Source of the DNA: an uncultured Desulfobacterales bacterium | Lineage (GTDB): Bacteria > Desulfobacterota > Desulfobulbia > Desulfobulbales > Desulfocapsaceae | Assembly: GCA_937915545.1 (NCBI GenBank) | Contig: CALGIJ010000040.1 | Span: 47,667 to 111,666, forward strand | Direction of reading: 5' to 3' | DNA length: 64,000 nucleotides | Part shown: piece after piece, positions 27,488-36,153 of the stretch | How positions within the stretch are numbered: position 1 is the first letter of the stretch | How the letters are laid out: each line of letters opens with the position of its first letter | Made by a program: the position numbers and the translations under genes | Notes under the pieces: model-generated | Database searches by the model: none | What the model saw: only the letters and a program-made list of their open reading frames with translations | Told to the model about the DNA's origin: nothing

Positions 27488-28138
27488 TTGGGGCAGAAGG
27501 TTAATCCACAAGGACTGAGACTGAACATTACCCGGACATGGGACTCGGTATGGTACGCCGACAAGGAGTACTCGAAATTTCTCATCGAGGACCAGAAAGT
27601 CAAAAAGTATCTTAAAAAACGGCTGCAGCATGCAGGCCTGTCGAAGGTGAACATCGAGCGCACCGGCGAGCAGGTACGAGTCAAGCTGTTCACCGCTCGG
27701 CCGGGCATTGTCATTGGCAAGAAGGGCGCCGAAATCGAGATTCTCAAAAAAGAGCTTGAAAACCTCATTTCACGCAAGGTCTCCCTGGACATCCAGGAGG
27801 TGAGAAGACCCGAGGCCGACGCACAGCTCGTTGCCGAGAACATCGCCCAGCAGCTCGTTCGCCGAGTCGCTTTTCGCCGTGCCATGAAAAAGGCTGTGAG
27901 CTCCGCTCTGCGTTTCGGCGTCCAGGGGATCAAGATTTCCTGCTCAGGCCGCCTCGGCGGTGCGGAAATGTCACGCTGCGAGTGGGTTCGTGAAGGTCGG
28001 GTGCCACTGCATACCTTGCGGGCCGATGTTGACTACGCCCTCGCCGAGGCAAATACCACCTATGGCATCATTGGTGTGAAAGTCTGGATATTTAACGGGG
28101 AAGTGCTCAGCGAACGGGAAACCCCCGCCGTGCAATAA
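27488..28138 (+). CDS. rpsC: 30S ribosomal protein S3
   Basis: S3 (216 residues) is at the mRNA entry. It starts GQKVNPQGLRLNI, has the KH domain with VIGKKGAEI, and ends in the typical S3 C-domain. The start codon is TTG at 27488, with TTGGAGGTC just upstream; no ATG gives this N-terminus. One of six TTG-started ribosomal genes in the block. Confidence 0.97.
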   Translation: MGQKVNPQGLRLNITRTWDSVWYADKEYSKFLIEDQKVKKYLKKRLQHAGLSKVNIERTGEQVRVKLFTARPGIVIGKKGAEIEILKKELENLISRKVSLDIQEVRRPEADAQLVAENIAQQLVRRVAFRRAMKKAVSSALRFGVQGIKISCSGRLGGAEMSRCEWVREGRVPLHTLRADVDYALAEANTTYGIIGVKVWIFNGEVLSERETPAVQ

Positions 28139-28187
28139 ACGAATCTCCATCAATCGAGACGGTATTTTTTCACTTTTGGAGTAAACG

Positions 28188-28604
28188 ATGTTAAGCCCGA
28201 AAAAAGTCAAACACAGAAAAGTATTCAAGGGCCGCTCAAAGGGTGTCGCCTATCGTGGGTCGTCGATATCCTTCGGCGAGTATGCCCTCAAGGCGACTGT
28301 ATGCGGAAAGATGACATCGCAGCAGATCGAGGCTGCTCGTATCACCATCAACCGTACCATGAAACGTGGCGGAAAGGTGTGGATTCGTATCTTTCCCGAC
28401 AAGCCAATCACCAAGAAGGCGGCCGAGACCCGTATGGGCAAGGGCAAAGGATCTCCGGAACAGTGGGTTGCGGTAATCAAACCCGGCACCATCCTTTACG
28501 AGATCTCCGGAGTCAATGAAGAAACTGCTGTAGAGGCCCTCGAACTTGCTGGCAACAAGTTGCCCTTTGCCACGAAAATCGTCTCTAGGGAGAACACATT
28601 ATGA
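28188..28604 (+). CDS. rplP: 50S ribosomal protein L16
   Basis: L16 (138 residues) organises the A-tRNA site of the large subunit. It begins MLSPKKVKHRKVFKGR and contains FPDKPITKKAAETRMGKGKG. The stop overlaps the rpmC start (ATGA at 28601), which couples the two genes. Confidence 0.98.
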   Translation: MLSPKKVKHRKVFKGRSKGVAYRGSSISFGEYALKATVCGKMTSQQIEAARITINRTMKRGGKVWIRIFPDKPITKKAAETRMGKGKGSPEQWVAVIKPGTILYEISGVNEETAVEALELAGNKLPFATKIVSRENTL

Positions 28605-28789
28605 AAAGCGCAGAAATTCGTAAAATGTCCCCCGAGGAGCTTGCCAAGACAGAGAAAGCCTTGCGAGAGGAACTCGGAACGCTTTCCTTCAAACATCGTA
28701 TCCGTCCTCTTGAAGACTCCTCGAAACTCAAGAAAATTAGAAAAGACATTGCCAGAATAGTGACGATCTCCAGGCAGCAGGCATCTTGA
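28601..28789 (+). CDS. rpmC: 50S ribosomal protein L29
   Basis: L29 (62 residues) is a two-helix protein near the tunnel exit. The sequence MKSAEIRKMSPEELAK and the central basic turn fit the family. It overlaps rplP by 4 nt and precedes rpsQ by 64 nt. Confidence 0.94.
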   Translation: MKSAEIRKMSPEELAKTEKALREELGTLSFKHRIRPLEDSSKLKKIRKDIARIVTISRQQAS

Positions 28790-28853
28790 CGGCCATCGGA
28801 AAATTGATCAGGGAGAAGTCCTGTTCTAACCACAAACACCAATTGAAGAAATT

Positions 28854-29114
28854 ATGAGTGATCAAACTGCATCGAGAAAAACGAGAACCGGTTCTGTGGT
28901 CAGCAACAGAATGGAAAAGAGTGTCGTGGTACGTGTGGAACGAAAGGTTCCTCACAAACTCTACGGCAAATTCATGAAAACCAGTGTCAAATACCTCGCT
29001 GATGATCCAGAAAATAGCTGCAATATTGGCGACATAGTTCTTATCGAAGAATGCCGGCCCTTGAGCAAGCGTAAGAGATGGCGGGTCAAGTCGATAATCG
29101 AAAAAGCGGCATAA
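28854..29114 (+). CDS. rpsQ: 30S ribosomal protein S17
   Basis: S17 (86 residues) is a primary 16S-binding OB-fold protein. RTGSVVSNRMEKSVVVRVER and the IVLIEECRPLSKRKRW segment are typical. It is placed between rpmC and rplN as usual. Its SD is weak (GAAGAAATT). Confidence 0.96.
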   Translation: MSDQTASRKTRTGSVVSNRMEKSVVVRVERKVPHKLYGKFMKTSVKYLADDPENSCNIGDIVLIEECRPLSKRKRWRVKSIIEKAA

Positions 29115-29176
29115 GAGACAATCAACGAAAGCATCGTCTTAGACGTCGTTTTTCGTAAGAGATATCAGGTGAAAAT

Positions 29177-29545
29177 ATGATTCAAACGGAAACTGTACTG
29201 AATGTCGCGGATAACTCAGGAGCCAAGAAGGTACTGTGTATCCGGGTTCTCGGCGGCACCGGAAAGAGATACGCCTCTATTGGCGATGTCATCGTGGTAA
29301 CTGTAAAGGAAGCGATACCTAACGCCAAAGTCAAAAAAGGCGATGTCATGAAGGCGGTCATCGTACGTACCAAGAAAGAGATGAAACGTCCGGATGATAC
29401 TTGGGTCCGCTTCGATGATAATGCCGCCGTCATGCTGGCATCTTCAGGCGAGCCTGTGGGAACGCGTATCTTTGGCCCCGTAGCGCGTGAACTTCGCAAT
29501 CAAGGGTTCATGAAGATCATTTCTCTTGCCCCGGAAGCGCTTTAA
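29177..29545 (+). CDS. rplN: 50S ribosomal protein L14
   Basis: L14 (122 residues) sits at the subunit interface. It begins MIQTETVLNVADNSGAKKV, the family signature, and has the expected length. Standard position between rpsQ and rplX. Confidence 0.98.
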   Translation: MIQTETVLNVADNSGAKKVLCIRVLGGTGKRYASIGDVIVVTVKEAIPNAKVKKGDVMKAVIVRTKKEMKRPDDTWVRFDDNAAVMLASSGEPVGTRIFGPVARELRNQGFMKIISLAPEAL

Positions 29546-29598
29546 AGCTGTCCGAGACCCTCTTGGGCAGAATACTACAGACATCAGAAGGTAAAACG

Positions 29599-29937
29599 AT
29601 GAGACAGGGGAAAACGTACCTGCGGAAAAACGATCAGGTCGAAGTTATTACTGGCAAGGACAAAGGCAGGGTCGGCAAAGTGCTGCGAGTTCTCAGAGAC
29701 GAGGACAAGGCGGTTGTCGAGCGCATCAACATGGTCAAACGGCACACCAAACCGCGGGAAATGAACCAGCAGGGGCAGATCGTTGAAAAGGAAGCGCCGG
29801 TCCACGTTTCCAACCTCCAGTTGATCTGTCCCGAGTGCACCAAGACCGGCCGCATTGCCATGAAGACTCTCGAAAACGGCACCAAGGTTCGGACATGCAA
29901 GAGCTGTGGTGGAACCATTGAAAACAAAGCAAAGTAA
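29599..29937 (+). CDS. rplX: 50S ribosomal protein L24
   Basis: L24 (112 residues) is an assembly initiator of the 50S. The KOW-type segment VEVITGKDKGRVGKVLRV is clear. The C-terminal half has CPEC and CKSCGG, a four-Cys zinc ribbon (C+ form) absent from E. coli L24. An in-frame start at 29563 would add 12 untypical residues; ATG at 29599 has AGAAGG upstream and matches the family. Confidence 0.95.
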   Translation: MRQGKTYLRKNDQVEVITGKDKGRVGKVLRVLRDEDKAVVERINMVKRHTKPREMNQQGQIVEKEAPVHVSNLQLICPECTKTGRIAMKTLENGTKVRTCKSCGGTIENKAK

Positions 29938-29964
29938 AAACACAAGGACGAGCTAGGAGTAAAA

Positions 29965-30504
29965 ATGGGTACGCTTAGAGAACTATATATAAATGAGTGC
30001 GTACCTGCACTCAAAGAGGAATTTGGCTATTCAAACGTCATGGAAATTCCTCGAATGACAAAAATTGTCCTCAATATGGGGTTAGGGGAAGCTGTGCAGA
30101 ACCCAAAAATTGTCGAGGGGGCTGCCAACGAACTGACTCTGATTGCCGGACAGAAAGCCGTTATTACCAAAGCAAAGAAATCCATCGCCACTTTCAAGCT
30201 TAGAGCGGGCATGCCGATCGGGTGCTGTGTCACCTTGCGCGGCGACCGCATGTATAATTTTTTCAGTAAGCTGGTGAACGTCGCGCTGCCAAGGGTTCGC
30301 GACTTCCGCGGGCTTTCTTCCAAAGGATTCGATGGAAGAGGTAATTTTTCCATGGGTGTCCAGGAGGAGATCATTTTTCCCGAAATCGATTACGACAAGA
30401 TTGATAAAATCAAAGGTCTTAACATAACAATTGTTACCACCGCAAAAACCGATGCCGAAGGGGCCTTTCTCCTCCGTCGTCTTGGGATGCCCTTTAAAAA
30501 ATAA
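29965..30504 (+). CDS. rplE: 50S ribosomal protein L5
   Basis: L5 (179 residues) binds 5S rRNA. Family features include KIVLNMGLGEA, the RAGMPIGCCVTLRG segment and RGLSSKGFDGRGNFSMGV. An SD TAGGAG precedes the ATG. Standard position between rplX and rpsN. Confidence 0.98.
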   Translation: MGTLRELYINECVPALKEEFGYSNVMEIPRMTKIVLNMGLGEAVQNPKIVEGAANELTLIAGQKAVITKAKKSIATFKLRAGMPIGCCVTLRGDRMYNFFSKLVNVALPRVRDFRGLSSKGFDGRGNFSMGVQEEIIFPEIDYDKIDKIKGLNITIVTTAKTDAEGAFLLRRLGMPFKK

Positions 30505-30545
30505 ATACTACGATTAAAGAATTTCATAACGTTTTGGAGGTCGGT

Positions 30546-30731
30546 TTGGCTAAGAAATCCATCATCGCAAAGGCTCAGCGGAAGGCAAAGTTTTCATCGC
30601 GACAATATAATCGATGCCCGCTTTGCGGACGTCCCAGAGCTTTTCTCCGTAAGTTCGGTATTTGCAGGATCTGTTTTCGCAAGCTGGCTTCCAGCGGCGA
30701 AATTACCGGTGTCACCAAGTCCAGCTGGTAA
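30546..30731 (+). CDS. rpsN: 30S ribosomal protein S14, zinc-binding type
   Basis: This is the short S14 (61 residues) with CPLCGR and CRICF, four Cys that bind zinc. The start is TTG at 30546, with TTGGAGG at 30534-30540 serving as ribosome binding site. A reading from the TTG at 30534 would begin inside that SD and was rejected. Confidence 0.94.
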   Translation: MAKKSIIAKAQRKAKFSSRQYNRCPLCGRPRAFLRKFGICRICFRKLASSGEITGVTKSSW

Positions 30732-30796
30732 ATGGCGGAATACTTCGATCGTGGTGTATACCGGGTAACAATTTTGAATAACAAGGAGTGTTCGCT

Positions 30797-31198
30797 ATGT
30801 CGATGAGCGATCCCCTGGCAGACATGCTGACCAGGATACGCAATGCAGTAATGGTGAAATTCGATACGGTCGAGATGCCTTCCTCCACCGTCAAAGTCGA
30901 TGTCGCCAAGGTTCTGAAGGAGGAAGGGTATATCAAGGATTTTCAGGAGACTGCCGGCGAAAATGATCGCAAGGTACTGAAAATCGAATTGAAATACGGG
31001 CCCAATAAGGAGTCGGTTATTACCGGTCTGAAGAGGATCAGCAAGCCCGGGTTACGGCGCTACGCCAAGGTTACTGAGATCCCGAAGGTCCTCAATGGTC
31101 TGGGAATCGCCATCGTGTCGACCTCCAAGGGGGTGGTTACCGATGCTAAGGCTCGTGCCCTCAACTCGGGTGGCGAGGTAATCTGCGAGGTTTGGTAG
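30797..31198 (+). CDS. rpsH: 30S ribosomal protein S8
   Basis: S8 (133 residues) is a primary 16S-binding protein. It starts MSMSDPLADMLTRIRNA and ends with the conserved GGEVICEVW. GTG at 30788 is in frame but lies in the AAGGAGTG ribosome binding site, so ATG at 30797 was chosen. In model bacteria S8 represses the spc operon. Confidence 0.97.
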   Translation: MSMSDPLADMLTRIRNAVMVKFDTVEMPSSTVKVDVAKVLKEEGYIKDFQETAGENDRKVLKIELKYGPNKESVITGLKRISKPGLRRYAKVTEIPKVLNGLGIAIVSTSKGVVTDAKARALNSGGEVICEVW

Positions 31199-31221
31199 TC
31201 TCGCCATAAACGGAGGAAGGT

Positions 31222-31761
31222 ATGTCTCGAATTGGAAAGTTGCCGATTCCCGTTCCGAACGGGGTGAAAATCGACATTGACGGTCAAATGGTCACGGTAA
31301 GTGGTGCCAAAGGCAGTCTGCAGCGGCGGATTCACAATGACGTCGCGGTTGCCGTTGAAGATAATGTCATCCATGTCAGCAACCGTAACGACGATGGCAA
31401 TGCCAGCGCGTTTCGCGGTCTGACCCGCACTCTCATCAACAACATGATCGTTGGAGTAGCTGAGGGATTCTCGAAAGTGCTGATGATCGAAGGCGTAGGC
31501 TACAAGGCAAGCGTCAGTGGCTCTACCCTGACTCTCAATGTAGGGTACTCAAGCGCTAAAGACTATCCGTTGCCCAAAGCTGTCACGGCTACTGTAGAAG
31601 GGAATACCAAAATAGTCCTTCAATCCATCGACAAGGAGTTGCTTGGTCTGACCGCTTCGAAAATTCGCCAGATTCGCAAGCCTGAACCCTACAAAGGCAA
31701 AGGCATCCGTTACGAAAACGAACATATCGTCAGGAAAGTCGGCAAGTCCGGTGGCAAGTAA
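31222..31761 (+). CDS. rplF: 50S ribosomal protein L6
   Basis: L6 (179 residues) lies near the sarcin-ricin loop. It starts MSRIGKLPIPVPNGVKI and has the C-terminal RKPEPYKGKGIRYENE motif. A GGAGGAAGG site precedes it. Confidence 0.98.
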   Translation: MSRIGKLPIPVPNGVKIDIDGQMVTVSGAKGSLQRRIHNDVAVAVEDNVIHVSNRNDDGNASAFRGLTRTLINNMIVGVAEGFSKVLMIEGVGYKASVSGSTLTLNVGYSSAKDYPLPKAVTATVEGNTKIVLQSIDKELLGLTASKIRQIRKPEPYKGKGIRYENEHIVRKVGKSGGK

Positions 31762-31804
31762 CGGATTGGATTGATCAGATTCCACAACTACATGGTATAG
31801 AGCA

Positions 31805-32170
31805 ATGGCAAAGACTAATCCCTCGACAGTCGCCAAGGCGAAACGCGTGAAACGGATTCGCAAGAAAATCGTTGGCACCAGCGAACGCCCCAGACTGAGA
31901 GTATACAAGAGCAACAAGCATATTTACGCACAGATCATCGACGACGCTGCGGGCCGAACTATCGTGTCCATGTCGACCCTCGACAAGGAATATTCCGCAG
32001 GAGACGAAAAAGGCAAAATCGAAGCCGCCAAAAAGGTGGGACTCCTCCTCGCGGCACGGGCCAAGGCCTCGGGCATCAGCAAGGTTGCCTTTGACCGGGG
32101 GGGCTGCATTTATCACGGAAGAGTAAAATCCCTTTCCGACGGTGCTCGTGAAGGTGGACTTGATTTCTAA
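31805..32170 (+). CDS. rplR: 50S ribosomal protein L18
   Basis: L18 (121 residues) binds 5S rRNA with L5. Features: RIRKKIVGTSERPRLRVYKS and C-terminal FDRGGCIYHGRVKSLSDGAR. The SD is weak (TATAGAGCA). Normal position before rpsE. Confidence 0.97.
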   Translation: MAKTNPSTVAKAKRVKRIRKKIVGTSERPRLRVYKSNKHIYAQIIDDAAGRTIVSMSTLDKEYSAGDEKGKIEAAKKVGLLLAARAKASGISKVAFDRGGCIYHGRVKSLSDGAREGGLDF

Positions 32171-32196
32171 TGCCTTAACATTTATGGGGGTGCCCC

Positions 32197-32709
32197 TTGT
32201 CTGACTTCAAACGTTCCAAAAGTGTTGCCGCTGAGGAGCTCATAGAAAAAATCGTATTCATTAACCGTGTCGCCAAGGTTGTCAAAGGCGGACGGCGTTT
32301 CAGCTTCAGTGCAATCATCGTCGTTGGTGATGGAAATGGCAAGGTCGGCTATGGCCTTGGCAAAGCGAACCAGGTCCCCGAGGCGATTCGCAAAGGTGTC
32401 GAACAGGCGCGCAAGAGCATGTTCTCCGTGTCGCTCACCGAAACGACCATTCCCCACCAGATCGTTGGAACCTTCGGCTCGGGGAAGGTACTGCTCAAGC
32501 CTGCTTCAGCCGGTACCGGCCTCATCGCTGGTGGTCCGGTTCGCGCTGTACTCGAGGCCGCCGGAGTATCCAATATCCTCACCAAGTGCCTAGGGTCCCA
32601 TAACCCTCACAACATGGTTAAGGCAACGTTGGCAGGACTGAAGGACCTTCGCACCGCTCGCAGCATTGCCGAGCTTCGCGGCAAAACCTTGGAAGAAATG
32701 ACTGCGTAG
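32197..32709 (+). CDS. rpsE: 30S ribosomal protein S5
   Basis: S5 (170 residues) lines the mRNA entry channel. The double-stranded-RNA-binding segment IEKIVFINRVAKVVKGGRRF and the core GKVGYGLGKANQVPEAI are typical. The start codon is TTG at 32197, with a GGGGGTG stretch upstream; no nearer ATG exists. Confidence 0.96.
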   Translation: MSDFKRSKSVAAEELIEKIVFINRVAKVVKGGRRFSFSAIIVVGDGNGKVGYGLGKANQVPEAIRKGVEQARKSMFSVSLTETTIPHQIVGTFGSGKVLLKPASAGTGLIAGGPVRAVLEAAGVSNILTKCLGSHNPHNMVKATLAGLKDLRTARSIAELRGKTLEEMTA

Positions 32710-32776
32710 TTCCGAGCGTCGATGTAACCCGGGGCAATTGCTTTTATTCATCATTACTTGTCGAATAGGTCTTCAG

Positions 32777-32959
32777 ATGGCTGACACAATCACTATCACT
32801 CTCGTAAAAAGCGGCATCGGCAGCACTAAACGCCTCAATGCCACTCTGACCGGTTTGGGTCTTACGAAACTTAACAAAACTGTGACCAGGAAAGACACCC
32901 CCGCTCTGCGCGGCATGATCAGAAAGGTGTCACATCTGGTGAGGATCGAGGAGAACTAG
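32777..32959 (+). CDS. rpmD: 50S ribosomal protein L30
   Basis: L30 (60 residues) starts MADTITITLVKSGIGS and ends with the conserved RGMIRKVSHLVRIEE pattern. The frame is open upstream to 32738, but that extension is hydrophobic and untypical; ATG at 32777 gives the family length. It ends 1 nt before rplO. Confidence 0.94.
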   Translation: MADTITITLVKSGIGSTKRLNATLTGLGLTKLNKTVTRKDTPALRGMIRKVSHLVRIEEN

Positions 32960-32960
32960 C

Positions 32961-33416
32961 ATGCTGACCTTAGCCAATCTTGCTCCGCAACCCGGATCAA
33001 CCAAACAGAAGAAGCGCGTCGGCAGGGGTCCTGGCAGCGGGCATGGAAAAACAGCAGGACGAGGACACAAGGGTTTCAAGGCGCGAAGCGGATCGGGTGT
33101 CAAGCCCGGGTTCGAGGGTGGCCAGATGCCTCTGCAGCGTCGTCTGCCGAAGCGTGGTTTCAACAACGTCTTCAAAAAACAGTACGCTATAGTCTCATTG
33201 GAGCAGCTTGATCAGTTCTCCGCCGGCGAGGTCGTCACTGTCGATACTCTCGTTGCCGCGAAATTGGTCAAAAAAGGTGCGCTGGTGAAGATTCTCGCCA
33301 ACGGGGAAATCAGCAAAGCCTTGCAGATCACTGTCGACAAAGTCAGTGAAGCGGCGAAAGCGAAAATCGAGCAGGCAGGTGGCAGTGTTGTCACCCCTGT
33401 GACGGAAGCCAAGTGA
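32961..33416 (+). CDS. rplO: 50S ribosomal protein L15
   Basis: L15 (151 residues) is a late 50S assembly protein. The glycine- and lysine-rich GRGPGSGHGKTAGRGHKG and GFEGGQMPLQRRLPKRGF are diagnostic. It starts 1 nt after rpmD, with its SD inside rpmD (GAGGAGAACT). Confidence 0.98.
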   Translation: MLTLANLAPQPGSTKQKKRVGRGPGSGHGKTAGRGHKGFKARSGSGVKPGFEGGQMPLQRRLPKRGFNNVFKKQYAIVSLEQLDQFSAGEVVTVDTLVAAKLVKKGALVKILANGEISKALQITVDKVSEAAKAKIEQAGGSVVTPVTEAK

Positions 33417-33470
33417 TATTGGGCTGCTGACTAGTTCTCCCGAACTACCAACGCTCTCCAGGCAGTAAGA

Positions 33471-33496
33471 AAAAAACCCCTGAAAAGGGGTTTTTT
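33471..33496 (+). terminator. Rho-independent terminator between rplO and secY
   Basis: The arms aaaaaacccc (33471-33480) and ggggtttttt (33487-33496) pair around loop tgaaaa, with U-residues at the end. It interrupts the spc operon, so secY and downstream genes need read-through or their own promoter in the following 68 nt. Confidence 0.75.
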
Positions 33497-33564
33497 CTGG
33501 TCGACGCGAAGTTTACAGTAGACATCTTTGCCACAGTAAGGCGACGGGCTTAAGGTATAATACG

Positions 33565-34869
33565 ATGAGTGGAATGCGGAGTGCTGCAAATATTCCGGAG
33601 TTACGCAGACGTATACTCTTTACGTTGATAATGCTGGCGGTTTACAGGATAGGTGTACAGATACCTACTCCAGGGATCAATGGCGAGGCACTGGCGGCCT
33701 TCTTCACCCAAAAGGCGGGAACCCTCTTCGGCATGTTCAACCTGTTCTCCGGTGGGGCTCTGCAGAATTTCTCCATCTTCGCTCTGGGCATTATGCCCTA
33801 TATCAGCGCCTCGATCATCATCCAACTGCTCACTGTGGTTGTCCCGCAGCTTGAAGCCTTAAAGAAAGAGGGGCAATCCGGACAACGAAAGATAACACAA
33901 TATACGCGGTACGGGACAGTCCTGTTAAGTATTATTCAGGGGACGTTCATAGCCGCCGGTCTTGAGGGTATGACTGGTCCTGCTGGTCAGGCCATCGTCC
34001 TTGATCCCGGTCTGCAATTTAAGCTGCTGACTATGTTGACGCTGACCTCTGGAACGGCTTTTATCATGTGGCTCGGGGAGCAGATTACCGAAAGAGGAAT
34101 CGGGAATGGCATCTCACTGGTTATCTTTGCAGGTATCGTCGCGGCAATTCCCTCGGCCATCGTCAACTCGATTCAACTGATCAAAGCGGGACAGATCACA
34201 CTTTTCTTCGTTCCATTTCTCGTTGCTTTCATGTTTCTCGTCGTTGCAATTATCGTCTTCTGCGAAACATCACAACGCAGAATACCGATCCAGTACGCAA
34301 AGCGGGTGGTGGGGCGTCGTGTTTACGGGGGGCAGAGCTCCCATCTCCCCTTGAAAATCAATGTTTCCGGCGTAATACCGCCTATTTTCGCGTCATCGAT
34401 AATGATGTTCCCGGCGACCATAGGGAGTTTTATCCATATCGATTGGGTCCAGAAGGCGTCGGCGGCAATGTCTCCTGGCACGGTTTACTATTATATTTGC
34501 TATGTAGTGATGATCGTCTTTTTTTGTTTCTTCTATACCGCGGTCACTTTTAAACCTGATGATGTCGCCGAAAATCTTAAAAAGCATGGGGGATTCATCC
34601 CTGGAATCCGCCCCGGAAAGCGTACCGCTGAATTCATTGACAAGGTGTTGACCAGGCTGACCGTTGTTGGGGCCATCTACCTTTCGGCTGTCTGCGTTCT
34701 ACCGACAGTTCTCATTTCCCAGTTCAACATTCCCTTCTATTTTGGGGGAACCGCTCTGCTGATCGTCATTGGCGTGGGTATAGACACTATCGCCCAGGTC
34801 GAATCGCATCTGCATATGCGAAATTATGAAGGTTTCATGAAACAAGGGAAAATTCAGGGGCGGCGATAA
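33565..34869 (+). CDS. secY: Preprotein translocase subunit SecY
   Basis: SecY (434 residues) is the pore of the Sec translocon, with ten hydrophobic helices visible along the sequence. Conserved parts include the N-terminal ELRRRILFTL, GNGISLVIFAGIVA and QRRIPIQYAKR. The start at 33565 has AAGG 9 nt upstream; a second ATG at 33574 is possible. It ends 2 nt before map; adk, often found between them, is missing. Confidence 0.97.
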   Translation: MSGMRSAANIPELRRRILFTLIMLAVYRIGVQIPTPGINGEALAAFFTQKAGTLFGMFNLFSGGALQNFSIFALGIMPYISASIIIQLLTVVVPQLEALKKEGQSGQRKITQYTRYGTVLLSIIQGTFIAAGLEGMTGPAGQAIVLDPGLQFKLLTMLTLTSGTAFIMWLGEQITERGIGNGISLVIFAGIVAAIPSAIVNSIQLIKAGQITLFFVPFLVAFMFLVVAIIVFCETSQRRIPIQYAKRVVGRRVYGGQSSHLPLKINVSGVIPPIFASSIMMFPATIGSFIHIDWVQKASAAMSPGTVYYYICYVVMIVFFCFFYTAVTFKPDDVAENLKKHGGFIPGIRPGKRTAEFIDKVLTRLTVVGAIYLSAVCVLPTVLISQFNIPFYFGGTALLIVIGVGIDTIAQVESHLHMRNYEGFMKQGKIQGRR

Positions 34870-34871
34870 TT

Positions 34872-35666
34872 GTGGGGGGAGCAGCCAAGGAACAGAAGTC
34901 TTCCTCGATTCTCGTCAAGAGTCGCGAGGAGTTGCAACTCATGCGCGATGCCAACCTTATCGTCGCAACTGTTTTGGAACTTGTCAGGAAGAACGTCGAT
35001 GCCGGTGTAACCACCTGGGACCTCGACAAGATTGCTGAGGAGCGCTGCCTTGCTCTGAACGCACGCCCCGCCTTCAAGGGATATCGCGGCTTTCCCGGGT
35101 CTCTTTGTCTGTCGATCAACGAGGAAGTGGTGCATGGCATTCCCTCGAAAAAGAGAAAGCTGCGCAAGGGAGATATACTTTCCATCGATTTTGGTGTCTG
35201 CTACCAAGGGTTCTACGGTGATGCGGCAATAACTGTCGCAGTCGGGCCAGTACCCGACGAGGTCGGCAGGTTGATTGATGTCACCCGTGAGGCTCTCTAC
35301 CAGGGCATTGCCAAAGTCGTTCCTGGTAACAGAGTGGGAGATATTTCCCTGGCGGTACAGCGTCATGTGGAGAGCCACGGATTTTCCGTGGTACGGCAGT
35401 TTGTCGGTCATGGCATTGGTACCAGCCTTCACGAGGCTCCGGAAATACCGAACTTCCACAATGGCGAAAGTACTCCACGGCTGCAACCGGGAATGGTATT
35501 GGCCATTGAACCAATGGTCAATATGGGAACCCATCGGGTAAAAGTCCTGCGTGATGGGTGGACTGTGATCACTGAGGACAAAAAGCACTCGGCTCATTTT
35601 GAGCATTCTGTGGCTGTCACCGAAAATGGCCCTTGGATTCTCAGCCAGATCGATAACGGAGACTAA
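34872..35666 (+). CDS. map: Methionine aminopeptidase type I
   Basis: This enzyme removes the N-terminal methionine from nascent proteins. In 264 residues the five metal ligands of the pita-bread fold are visible: D106, D117, H180, E213 and E244, plus the substrate-facing H88. The start taken is GTG at 34872, 2 nt after secY, with AGGGGCGG inside the secY end. The first 12 residues are longer than usual, so a downstream start is not excluded. Confidence 0.95.
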   Translation: MGGAAKEQKSSSILVKSREELQLMRDANLIVATVLELVRKNVDAGVTTWDLDKIAEERCLALNARPAFKGYRGFPGSLCLSINEEVVHGIPSKKRKLRKGDILSIDFGVCYQGFYGDAAITVAVGPVPDEVGRLIDVTREALYQGIAKVVPGNRVGDISLAVQRHVESHGFSVVRQFVGHGIGTSLHEAPEIPNFHNGESTPRLQPGMVLAIEPMVNMGTHRVKVLRDGWTVITEDKKHSAHFEHSVAVTENGPWILSQIDNGD

Positions 35667-35742
35667 AAAGTTCTTCTCATTTAAAGAGAAGCGTAGTACA
35701 ATACCCTCTTTTTAGTTGAGCAACGAATTTTCAGGATTCTCT

Positions 35743-35979
35743 ATGGCAAAAGAAGAAGCAATAGAAGTAGAGGGCACCATCATCGAACCATTGCCAAACG
35801 CCATGTTTCGCGTTGAATTGGACAATGGTCATAAGGTGCTCGCGCATATTTCCGGGAAAATGCGTATGCACTTCATCAAGATACTCCCAGGAGATCGAGT
35901 GACGATTGAACTCTCCCCCTACGATCTCAACCGCGGGCGAGTGACGTTTCGAGCTAAAACCGCCAAAAAGAAAAAATGA
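35743..35979 (+). CDS. infA: Translation initiation factor IF-1
   Basis: IF-1 is an S1/OB-fold protein that blocks the A site during initiation. The 78-residue product contains EVEGTIIEPLPNAMFRVEL and HISGKMRMHFIKILPGD. It is a few residues longer than usual through a Lys-rich tail. ATG at 35743 was chosen over the in-frame 35716 codon because it gives the family N-terminus. Confidence 0.96.
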   Translation: MAKEEAIEVEGTIIEPLPNAMFRVELDNGHKVLAHISGKMRMHFIKILPGDRVTIELSPYDLNRGRVTFRAKTAKKKK

Positions 35980-35991
35980 GAGTTGGTGACT

Positions 35992-36105
35992 ATGAAAGTA
36001 CGGGCATCAGTTAAAAAAGTTTGCAGCGACTGCAAGATTTTCAAGCGCGACGGTGTGGTGCGCGTTTCCTGTAAAATTAAAAAACACAAACAGAGGCAGG
36101 GATAA
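35992..36105 (+). CDS. rpmJ: 50S ribosomal protein L36
   Basis: L36 is a 37-residue protein translated as MKVRASVKKVCSDCKIFKR and onward to RQG before TAA. The three Cys and one His (CSDC, then C and H near the end) form the zinc ribbon of the C+ form. It lies between infA and rpsM, the standard place. Confidence 0.96.
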   Translation: MKVRASVKKVCSDCKIFKRDGVVRVSCKIKKHKQRQG

Positions 36106-36153
36106 GACGAGCAGTTCGATCCTTTCCACCTACTTCTATTAAGGAGATAGACC

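Noticed and set aside
33556..33561. TATAAT as -10 of a secY promoter
   Set aside because: It is 3 nt from the ATG and has no -35 at 16-18 nt; AAGG within the same stretch is more likely the SD.
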